Source of the DNA: Thalassomonas viridans | GTDB lineage: Bacteria; Pseudomonadota; Gammaproteobacteria; Enterobacterales; Alteromonadaceae | Reading direction: 5' to 3' | Assembly (NCBI RefSeq): GCF_000948985.2 | Contig: NZ_CP059733.1 | Coordinates: 1,736,001 to 1,800,000, forward strand | Length of the DNA: 64,000 nucleotides | Part shown: positions 8,752-15,881 of the stretch, piece by piece | Layout of the letters: the number at the start of each line of letters is the position of its first letter | Numbering within the stretch: the first letter of the stretch is position 1 | Notes under the pieces: model-generated | What the model saw: the letters and a program-made list of their open reading frames with translations, nothing else | Told to the model about the DNA's origin: nothing | Databases searched by the model: none | Translations under genes and position numbers: made by a program

Positions 8752-8965
8752 TTTTAGTAAACCCTTTTGTTTATCAATGTATATAAAGTAAAATGTTTAT
8801 TTAAAATAAGTAAAGATTAATAAATAAAAAAGTTTGTTAATTGGCTGGTGTATAAAACAGACTGGAGGGAGAGGCGGCCAAAAGCCTGGTTACAGTGCCT
8901 TTGGCAGCTATTAAAGGTTAAGTTATTGTCATTGAATTTCTTGTTTGTCTTGTTCCTGGGGCCGG

Positions 8966-9505
8966 TTAATTCATATCGAGTATCAGTTCCTGTGCCGGAC
9001 AATAAAAAGGAAGCAGGTCAGTATCTTGAGCCCGGGTTTTATATTCCAGCCGTCTTGGGGCCAGGCTGATGGTGTACTTCCCTGTGGTTAAAGGGTAAAC
9101 CAGGGTCAAATCAAGTTCAGTGTCCAGCTCACTGTGGGCGGGTATGGAAAGGAAATCTGACGGCTGCGGGGTCAGGCGTTTTACTTTAGGTCCCTGGTAA
9201 ACCAGGGCTTCTCCTTGGGCGTCTTTAATCACAAAGAGTTCGGCCATAAAACCTTCGAACGGGGTGTACCAGGAGAGAAGTTCCAGATCCTGGTCGCTGG
9301 TATTGCTGATAGTGAAGTGAATCCAGACCCCGGCTTTCAGGCCCTGTTTGTCGGCAAGGGAAATCCGGCATTCAAAGGGAGTTTTGTTATCCGTCATAGT
9401 TTCTGCAATTACCCGGTTCACCTTAGTCTGCCCGGTAAAAAAAATATAGAAAAGTACCAGGATTATGCCAAAAGTTAGCAGGTAGCTTAATTTTGTTGTT
9501 GTCAT
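8966..9505 (-). CDS. Membrane-anchored stand-alone copy of an M35 protease N-terminal domain
   Basis: About 179 residues from the ATG at 9503-9505: a short cytosolic tail, one N-terminal transmembrane helix (YLLTFGIILVLFYIFF), then a periplasmic Ig-like beta domain. This domain aligns with the N-terminal domain of the M35 protease encoded just upstream. LLSWYTPFEGFMAELFVI corresponds to ILRWYTDLEEEKIFHIL, and YQGPKVKRLTPQPSDFLSI to FMGPHYKRHAPTEKDFIKL; both end in a GKYTISL/GNYEISY strand. The catalytic domain is missing. A role as inhibitor, chaperone or membrane tether of the protease is inferred. A terminator separates the two genes, so it has its own promoter or depends on read-through. 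Confidence 0.75.
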   Translation of the reverse strand: MTTTKLSYLLTFGIILVLFYIFFTGQTKVNRVIAETMTDNKTPFECRISLADKQGLKAGVWIHFTISNTSDQDLELLSWYTPFEGFMAELFVIKDAQGEALVYQGPKVKRLTPQPSDFLSIPAHSELDTELDLTLVYPLTTGKYTISLAPRRLEYKTRAQDTDLLPFYCPAQELILDMN

Positions 9506-9526
9506 AAAACAGTTAAACTCAAGGTC

Positions 9527-9568
9527 AAAAAGCTTACCGGCAGCACACATAGTGTTTTGCCGGTAAGC
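9527..9568 (-). terminator. Terminator downstream of the M35 protease gene
   Basis: Read on the minus strand, GCTTACCGGC pairs with GCCGGTAAGC (10 bp, 17-base loop) and is followed by TTTTT. It lies 177 bases past the protease stop and just before the start of the anchored-domain gene. Confidence 0.75.
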
Positions 9569-9744
9569 ATGTTTGCCGGTGCCTGTTTATTTTTGAAGAG
9601 ATGAAGACCTTTGGGCAGCTTTGCAGCAATCAAGGCTGAAAAATGAAGCTGTCGTTGTGCGACATCACACTTTTTCAACGCCGATAGCTGTAAAACAGCC
9701 CAAAGCTCATTCACGGCCAAAGATAAACAGGATCTGATCAGATA

Positions 9745-10824
9745 TTAATTTTGGTACGGGGTATTCTCCGCAAAATACTCATGGCTGTCGGCATTGTTTA
9801 AGGCCTGGTTGGGATTGGAAATTGCCAGGCTTTTCGCCCCAGACTGGCCGTAAACCACATCATCCGTGCCCGCGACCACGTTAAAATGGCTCAGCTCATG
9901 TATTATAGTGCCTGCGCGTGAGTCTGTGCCTGTTTCGCGTGCGCTCCAGAATGCCCGGCACAGGTAAACCTTATAGGGCTGGTTGGGGTAGACATAGGCA
10001 AAGTAGGACTGGTTACAGCTGCAGTCAAAGGTGATGGACTCGTTGTCTATGGCGTCATTAATAGCGTCAAAGTTACTGACCGCCGTGTTGTAGCGGCTGT
10101 TAGTCGCCTGGCCAAACCAGGTTTCATAACGGGCCGAGGTATTGCTGGCGGAATGGGAGCTGAGGTAAGCAACGGCATCATTCGCCATTTGTTCGGCGGC
10201 GTCGAGAGCACTGAAAATGCTGTTTTTCTCACTGTTGCTGCAGCGGCCGCTAAAACAGGTGCCGTCGATACACTCGGTACTGCCACCGGGCTTTTTGCTG
10301 ACCCTGGCCAGCCCTTTGGCTTGTACCCCGTCCAGCCACAGATATGAGGCACCGGAAGACAGGCTTTCTACGGTCATATCTTGCTGTTTGCGGATGCCGT
10401 TATCCTGGGTCGATACCTGGTCATGGTTAAACAGGTGTAGTGAGCTGACATCATAACTGATTTCATAATTACCTGCTTCACTCATATCATAGAGGGAGGT
10501 CAGCTCAAAAGTGCGGTTGAGGGACTGGCCCGGTTTTAACTTGATAAAGTCCTTTTCCGTTGGGGCATGGCGCTTGTAGTGGGGTCCCATAAACTCAACT
10601 TCCACCCCGTCCCTTAGTATGTGGAAGATTTTTTCTTCCTCCAGGTCGGTATACCAGCGGAGTATTTTTTCTGTGCCCTGGCCGTTATTGGTGATGGTTA
10701 AGGTGGCGCTGACATTGCCGCCGGCACCGCTTTGAACATCCACTTTGGCATCGAGCTGCGCCGCAGTTACCTGCAGGGCAAGAAGTGAAAGGCTGGATAC
10801 TGCGAGGGTTGAAAAAACTTTCAT
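9745..10824 (-). CDS. M35 (deuterolysin/peptidyl-Lys type) metalloendopeptidase
   Basis: A 359-residue secreted zinc protease. A signal peptide (about 1-21, ending VTAA) precedes an Ig-like N-terminal domain (about 22-150) found in bacterial M35 enzymes, then the aspzincin catalytic domain. HELSH is at 309-313 and GTDDVVYG supplies the third zinc ligand (Asp 322 of GT-x-D-x-x-YG). CSCNQSYFAYVYPNQPYK and NADSHEYFAENTP are family signatures. The family cleaves on the N-terminal side of lysine. Paired cysteines (CIDGTCFSGRC, CSC) suggest disulfides. The neighbour at 8966 encodes a membrane-tethered version of the N-terminal domain. Confidence 0.93.
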   Translation of the reverse strand: MKVFSTLAVSSLSLLALQVTAAQLDAKVDVQSGAGGNVSATLTITNNGQGTEKILRWYTDLEEEKIFHILRDGVEVEFMGPHYKRHAPTEKDFIKLKPGQSLNRTFELTSLYDMSEAGNYEISYDVSSLHLFNHDQVSTQDNGIRKQQDMTVESLSSGASYLWLDGVQAKGLARVSKKPGGSTECIDGTCFSGRCSNSEKNSIFSALDAAEQMANDAVAYLSSHSASNTSARYETWFGQATNSRYNTAVSNFDAINDAIDNESITFDCSCNQSYFAYVYPNQPYKVYLCRAFWSARETGTDSRAGTIIHELSHFNVVAGTDDVVYGQSGAKSLAISNPNQALNNADSHEYFAENTPYQN

Positions 10825-11042
10825 AGATTTGTCCTTATTGTTATAGATACAACTTATAGTTATTTTAATATTTCCTTTATTTATCAGTCCTCTGACCGAT
10901 AACTTAAGTCTGGTTGACTATGGGGATTTTTCTCGTAGCCCGGCGACAAATTTTCAATAAAAAACGACAAAAACAGCGAAATTTAGGTATTATTGCCCTA
11001 AATTAACAAGCCCGTAAGGGTAAAAAATATAAGGAAAATAAT

Positions 11043-11990
11043 TTGGCAGGTTCGAGTTTACTGGCATTAATCGATGATATTGCCGTGGTATTAGATGACA
11101 TTGCGGCATTGTCTAAAGTGGCGGCAAAAAAAACGGCGGGTGTGTTGGGGGATGATCTGGCATTAAATGCCGAGCAGGTCTCCGGGGTGAAAGCCGAGCG
11201 GGAATTACCTGTTGTTTGGGCGGTGGCCAAAGGCTCGTTTCTTAATAAACTGATCCTGGTGCCGGCGGCTTTACTGATCAGTGCCTTTTATCCGCCGTTG
11301 ATTACCGTACTGCTGGTGCTTGGCGGTTTGTTTCTGTGTTATGAAGGATTTGAAAAGGTCTTTGAAAAGCTGTTTCACCGGGAAACTGCCGAGGAAGCGC
11401 AGGCCCATCAGGAAAAATTACAGGCACTGGCGGATGCTGATACGGATCTGGTGGCGCTGGAGCAGGCGAAAATCCGCGGCGCCATCCGGACTGATTTTAT
11501 TTTATCGGCGGAAATAGTTGTCATTGTCCTGGGAACCTTGCAGGAGCAGACGTTTGAAATGCAGCTGATGGTGCTTTCGGCACTGGCTATGCTGATCACT
11601 GTCGGTGTCTACGGCCTGGTTGCCCTGATCGTAAAACTGGACGATTTGGGCTTGTATCTGCTGAGAAAATCTGTGTCCGGTTCTTTTAATAGCCTGCAGC
11701 GCCTGGCGGGCCGCGGTTTGTTGATTTTTGCTCCTAAGATGATGAAGCTGTTGACCATAGTCGGTACCATCGCCATGTTTTTAGTGGGGGGAGGTATTTT
11801 AGTGCACAGTTTCCATGTTTTGCATGAGCAGGTCTCTGCCTGGGTAACCCAGTTGGCTGCAAGCCTGGGGGCTTTTGCCGGCGGAGTTTTCCCGGTGATT
11901 TTTGACGGTGTGGTGGGGATTATTGCCGGCGGTTTGGCTTTATTGATGATCTCTGCGGTAACTAAGGGATGGAAGTCTATTAAAAATTAG
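11043..11990 (+). CDS. DUF808 family inner-membrane protein (YedI-like)
   Basis: A 315-residue integral membrane protein beginning at a TTG with an AAGGAAAA site. The opening LALIDDIAVVLDDIAALSKVAAKKTAGVLGDDLALNAEQV region is the DUF808/YedI signature. Several hydrophobic helices follow (LILVPAALLISAFYP, LITVLLVLGGLFLCYEGFEKV, IVVIVLGTL, ALAMLITVGVYGLVALIV, MKLLTIVGTIAMFLVGG, VIFDGVVGIIAGGLALLMI). Function unknown. The gene is divergent from the M35 protease gene across about 220 bases. Confidence 0.9.
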   Translation: MAGSSLLALIDDIAVVLDDIAALSKVAAKKTAGVLGDDLALNAEQVSGVKAERELPVVWAVAKGSFLNKLILVPAALLISAFYPPLITVLLVLGGLFLCYEGFEKVFEKLFHRETAEEAQAHQEKLQALADADTDLVALEQAKIRGAIRTDFILSAEIVVIVLGTLQEQTFEMQLMVLSALAMLITVGVYGLVALIVKLDDLGLYLLRKSVSGSFNSLQRLAGRGLLIFAPKMMKLLTIVGTIAMFLVGGGILVHSFHVLHEQVSAWVTQLAASLGAFAGGVFPVIFDGVVGIIAGGLALLMISAVTKGWKSIKN

Positions 11991-12141
11991 GGCCGGCACC
12001 TTTTGTCAGCGTGTCGGTTATCAGGGAAAGAGAACGGCTGTTATTGAGAGAGAAGTTTGCCTGCCACTCGATGCCTTTATCAGAAAAAAGCCCGGGCCAT
12101 TTCCTGATAGAGGTATCGTGGTGGACAGCTAACAGCTCTTG

Positions 12142-12435
12142 TTATGCGGCACAAGCCAGAGGCTCGTTAAAGGCAACCAGAGACAGGCCCTGGGTTTCTG
12201 CCTTGGCATAGGCTTGCTGGAGAATGCTGTGTTGTATGGTCGAGTTATCGGCGACCCATTCTGTTTGTTCGATTAAGATTTCATCCCAACCCAGATTATT
12301 GAGAAAGTTTTCAATATTCTCCAGGTTGTCCGTTAATTCACCGTTTTGCAAAAACACTGTGATAATGTGTCTGTCGCCTTTGGTAAACTTGTCATTTTCC
12401 GCCATGTATTCGGCTGAACCACTGATAATAAGCAT
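12142..12435 (-). CDS. Hypothetical protein, 97 aa
   Basis: A compact 97-residue protein with a good GAGGTG ribosome site before its ATG. It opens with a beta-strand (MLIISGSAEYM) and contains an acidic helix (NLENIENFLNNLGWDEILIEQTEWVAD) and a C-terminal helix-strand. The pattern suggests a small alpha/beta cytosolic domain. No signal peptide or membrane segment. I do not recognise the family. It stands between DUF808 (convergent) and the PhoD-like gene, whose terminator precedes it. Confidence 0.6.
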   Translation of the reverse strand: MLIISGSAEYMAENDKFTKGDRHIITVFLQNGELTDNLENIENFLNNLGWDEILIEQTEWVADNSTIQHSILQQAYAKAETQGLSLVAFNEPLACAA

Positions 12436-12569
12436 AATAGCACCTCGATTGAGTTCGTCGTCATAGTGTTAAGTTAGCTCCGGTGTTATTTCAGCTCCGT
12501 CAATTTATTGCTGCACCAGAAAACAACTAAACATAAGCATTTTTTATTCCAACTATTATTTTTGAGCAT

Positions 12570-12599
12570 AAAAAAGTAAGGGCCGCGTTGGGCGGCCCT
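12570..12599 (-). terminator. Terminator of the PhoD-like gene
   Basis: On the minus strand an 8-bp G+C-rich stem (AGGGCCGC with GCGGCCCT, 5-base loop) is followed by TTACTTTTTTA, 32 bases after the PhoD-like stop codon. Confidence 0.8.
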
Positions 12600-12630
12600 C
12601 TCCGGTTTGTCTTGCTGTTGGTTGATATCC

Positions 12631-14127
12631 TTAATCTGCTTCGACTTTGTGTTTTATATCAAGCGCTTCGGTTTTCCAGGATAACTGGCTGTGGTTTTCC
12701 TGTATTCTTATATGCAAATAATTACGTTTTCTCAATAACTTTTCCTTGTTGCCGAGACGGAATAAATGACAGAACCAGCCTTTTTCGCCTTTTTTGTGTT
12801 CCCTGCCGCTGTCCATAAATAAGCGTAAAACTGGCCAGGCCCAGCGTTTAGGCGGATAGTTGACTATGCCTGAGCTGATCAGCTGATACCAGGTAAGTGG
12901 GGTTTTCCCCGGGAGTTTTTGATTTTTCTTATTATGGCAAAGCTGGCCGAAGCCGCCGACATGGACATCTCCTGAGAGAATAAACCTTTGCCGGAAATCT
13001 TGCATCGGTTCGGACAATAACCAGCGGATCATTTGTGCCCTTTCTCTTATGTGGCCATTGGCGCGCCAGTGGTCGCGGATGTCATCCTGCCATTGCCTGA
13101 TATATGGGATAAAACCGATAAATTTTTCTACCCGCTCAAAGTCGGGATAAACTACAGGTACGGCGCTGAGCAACAAAATATTGTCGGCATCCGGGCCAAG
13201 CTGATCCACTTTTTCGTGGATCAGCTGCCAGTGTTGTTTACTCATTATACGCTTGATGCGCCGCTCACTGCGGTTGTCCATGGCGACAATAAGCTGACGG
13301 CGGAACAGGACGCAGTAGCTGGCATGATCTTTACCATCAAGCAAGGGAGCCTGCATGCCCCGCAACTGGAATAAACGGAAATAAATATTGGCCCAGTGAA
13401 AAATGGCCTGGAAAACCGGACATCTTTGCTTTTTCTTCGGGTATGAACCCCAGCCGTCGATGATATCATGGTCATCCCACATCATAATGCTGGGTACTGA
13501 GGCCAGCATAGCGGCAATATCTGCCTGTCCCCAGGTGTTGAAGTACTGGCGCTCAAACAACTGATCCAGTTCCCGGTGGATTTCGGGGCTGTCGGCTGCC
13601 TGCAGTTTTTGCCTTTCCGAGGATTTGAACCAGAGGTTCAGGTGGGGCGCGGAAGGGGACATAGGCAGTTCATCGGCATAAATCTGATCCCCGCCCATGA
13701 TCAGCAAGTGATAGGGCTGATGTTCCTGTTCGAGGTGCATTTTATGCCATAAGGCGTAATCCTGCTTTTCTTTGTCTTTATCCCTGGGGTGGTGAAAGCC
13801 GTTACAACTGGCATAAGCGATATTCAGGGGGGCCTGCTTACCGGGCACGGTAAAACGCCAGCCGGATACGTTATCTTGCGTGGCCAGGGCTTGCGTTTCA
13901 CCTTGCCGGTGCCAGCTATAACTCAGTTGCCGGCATGCCTGCTTGACCGGGAGATCGGCTTCGGCCCGCCAGAAAAATCCCGAAGGGGTTTGCGCCAGGC
14001 ATTTGGCCGGGTATAACTTGTCTGCAATTTTAAGCTGGAGTGGTGAACCGCTTCGGGTTAAAACACAAAAGCTGTATAGCTGGTCATTCTCAAGGCCAAG
14101 CAAAGGACCAAATATTATTTCAGACAA
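12631..14127 (-). CDS. PhoD-like metallophosphatase
   Basis: A 498-residue alkaline phosphatase D-type protein. An N-terminal Ig-like half (about 1-120) is followed by the metallophosphatase domain with metal-binding blocks: YASCNGF, MGGDQIYADELPM, MMWDDHDIIDGWGSYP and, near residue 395, LSGDVHVGGFG. No signal peptide is visible, unlike secreted Tat-dependent PhoD, so it is probably cytosolic or reaches the envelope another way. Likely a phosphodiesterase or phosphomonoesterase on phospholipid or nucleotide substrates. Monocistronic, with its own terminator. Confidence 0.85.
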   Translation of the reverse strand: MSEIIFGPLLGLENDQLYSFCVLTRSGSPLQLKIADKLYPAKCLAQTPSGFFWRAEADLPVKQACRQLSYSWHRQGETQALATQDNVSGWRFTVPGKQAPLNIAYASCNGFHHPRDKDKEKQDYALWHKMHLEQEHQPYHLLIMGGDQIYADELPMSPSAPHLNLWFKSSERQKLQAADSPEIHRELDQLFERQYFNTWGQADIAAMLASVPSIMMWDDHDIIDGWGSYPKKKQRCPVFQAIFHWANIYFRLFQLRGMQAPLLDGKDHASYCVLFRRQLIVAMDNRSERRIKRIMSKQHWQLIHEKVDQLGPDADNILLLSAVPVVYPDFERVEKFIGFIPYIRQWQDDIRDHWRANGHIRERAQMIRWLLSEPMQDFRQRFILSGDVHVGGFGQLCHNKKNQKLPGKTPLTWYQLISSGIVNYPPKRWAWPVLRLFMDSGREHKKGEKGWFCHLFRLGNKEKLLRKRNYLHIRIQENHSQLSWKTEALDIKHKVEAD

Positions 14128-14376
14128 AATCTTCCTTAAATAATTCTTTGTACTTAGATTGCCGCAGGCTATCTTGTTTTTGTTTTATAAACAAGGCCGT
14201 TATCGCGATAGAGCGGCGGCATTTGCCAATTTTTACGGAGATTTTTCTGTAGCAAGGTTATCGGGCTGTTTGCTTTTTGTCCGGCCATGTTATTTACTTT
14301 TTATTGCATAGTGTAATTTGTTAACGGATTACTTAGCCGGACAGTAGCTCTTGGAAAGAGCTGTGCAGAGGACTCC

Positions 14377-15321
14377 ATGAAGAAAACAAAGCAGTTAACA
14401 CGTCTTGCCCGCTTGCTCGTCTTATTTGTCGGTTTTATATCTCCCTCAATGGCTGTTCAGCAGGTATTTGCCTTTACGGAAAATGTCTCATCCCGGGGCA
14501 CTTTTGCTGGCGTGCAAAGCCTGGCGTCAAATACTGTTAGCGCAGAGGAAATGGCCAACCGGATAAGCCGCTTAGATAACCAAAACAGTGATGGCGAAAA
14601 CTTTATCGACCGGTTGCCGGAAGAGGGAGCGACACTCGTCCTGATCTTTATTATGCTGCTGTTGCTGGTTGTGTGGCACAGGTGGCGTATAAAAAATTTG
14701 TATCTTCACGCCCAGTCTCTGGCCCGTCTGGTACAGGAGCGCACGCAGGCTCTCCAGCAGGCCAATATAAAACTGGAACAACTCGCTTGTGTGGATGTGT
14801 TGACCAATACCTGTAATCGCCGTCAATTTATTGTGCATGCGGAAAGAGAGTTTGAACGTTTTTACCGGAACCAGCGTCATTTCTCCGTGCTCAGGGCTGA
14901 AATAGATAATTTTCAGGGGATCAATGAAAGTTATGGTTTTGCCTGCGGCGATTATGTGCTGGCCGAAGTGGCATGTATGTTAAAGCATTGCCTGCGTAGC
15001 GGAGATATATTAGCCCGCTGGGGAGGTAAAGAATTTATTATCTTGTTACCCGAAACCACACTGACGGGAGCTGAAGTTGCCGGTAGAAAAGTATGCCAGG
15101 TGATTTTAGCTGCCGACTTTTGTTATCAAAACAGGAAAATTGTCGTCACCTTAAGCCTGGGGGGTGTGCAGATAGAACTTGGTGAGTCATTAGACACTTG
15201 CGTACAACGGGCCGAGAAGGCCCTGACCTTAGCTTGTGAACACGGCGGAGGACAAGTGGTTGCCGCATCTGCACTGCCCCGGGTACAAAGCCGTAAGAAA
15301 ATTTGCCATCATTACGGTTAA
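14377..15321 (+). CDS. GGDEF-domain protein with degenerate active site
   Basis: A 314-residue inner-membrane protein: signal-like helix (about 8-27), a short periplasmic part, a transmembrane helix (about 86-100), a coiled coil (LVQERTQALQQANIKLEQL) and a GGDEF domain from about 135. The signature reads GGKEF (216-220): the metal- and substrate-handling third position is Lys. The upstream D-x-D region reads EID (175-177), and the DxLTxLxNR motif is DVLTNTCNR. These changes predict weak or no diguanylate cyclase activity. A role as a GTP or c-di-GMP sensor or dimer partner is possible. Its own terminator follows. Confidence 0.85.
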   Translation: MKKTKQLTRLARLLVLFVGFISPSMAVQQVFAFTENVSSRGTFAGVQSLASNTVSAEEMANRISRLDNQNSDGENFIDRLPEEGATLVLIFIMLLLLVVWHRWRIKNLYLHAQSLARLVQERTQALQQANIKLEQLACVDVLTNTCNRRQFIVHAEREFERFYRNQRHFSVLRAEIDNFQGINESYGFACGDYVLAEVACMLKHCLRSGDILARWGGKEFIILLPETTLTGAEVAGRKVCQVILAADFCYQNRKIVVTLSLGGVQIELGESLDTCVQRAEKALTLACEHGGGQVVAASALPRVQSRKKICHHYG

Positions 15322-15332
15322 AGTCTGATACC

Positions 15333-15365
15333 GGGCAATACTGGTTATTGCCCCTTTCTTATTTT
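15333..15365 (+). terminator. Terminator of the GGKEF gene
   Basis: GGGCAATA pairs with TATTGCCC across a CTGGT loop, followed by CTTTCTTATTTT, 12 bases past the stop codon. Confidence 0.75.
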
Positions 15366-15881
15366 ACCCTCATTGCTTGTATCGCCTAGAGCAGCTGTTA
15401 GTCTTTCCTTAATTTTCTTTTGCCGCTTGCTATTTATTCCCGGCTCTTTGTTTTTAATCTGCCTGTACCCGGGCGAAATGTTAGCGGTTATTAAGGGAAG
15501 ATTTGCATTTTGCCCTTGATCTTGTGCGAAATCTCTCACCTTTAGTCGGGTTTTTGGTATTTTCAAATTTTTTTTTAATTTTTTTTAATTAAATCCGCCT
15601 GAATAACTATGTGTTTTTGTAGCATAAAAACTTAAATTTAATATTCGGTTACTCTCCGTTCACAAAATATTTCTGATTATTTTTTGTACAGGGGTGGTTT
15701 TCTGTTTTCGCTTTCATTAGAATGGCAACCCACTGAAAACAGGTCAGAGCACAACAAAGGGGGAATATCAAATATTTACATATACATAAATTAAAAGGAC
15801 GTTCGTTAACCTGGTTTTATTGCATGTATATGCCGGAGCTTAGGTTGACAAAAAAACATTAATGTTAGTTGAGAGGTCATT
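15366..15881 (+). other. Long A+T-rich upstream region of the secreted propeller gene
   Basis: About 515 bases without a convincing gene. It is markedly A+T-rich around 15560-15800 with long T-runs, unlike its surroundings. A palindrome AACATTAATGTT lies just before the start codon of the 15882 gene, and a long untranslated leader is likely. An antisense frame (15345-15566) overlaps the terminator and is not considered real. Confidence 0.45.

Noticed and set aside
9502..9720. 72-codon frame on the minus strand between the M35 gene and the anchored-domain gene
   Set aside because: It runs through the predicted terminator (9527-9568) and into the start region of the next gene, and it has no ribosome site. 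It is most likely a chance frame, although a genome-wide repeat there cannot be excluded.
10047..10352. Long frames antisense to or out of frame with the M35 gene
   Set aside because: The M35 frame has a signal peptide and complete catalytic motifs. The others are shadows.
15345..15566. 73-codon antisense frame after the GGKEF gene
   Set aside because: It overlaps the terminator of that gene, is highly basic with no recognisable domain and lacks a ribosome site.
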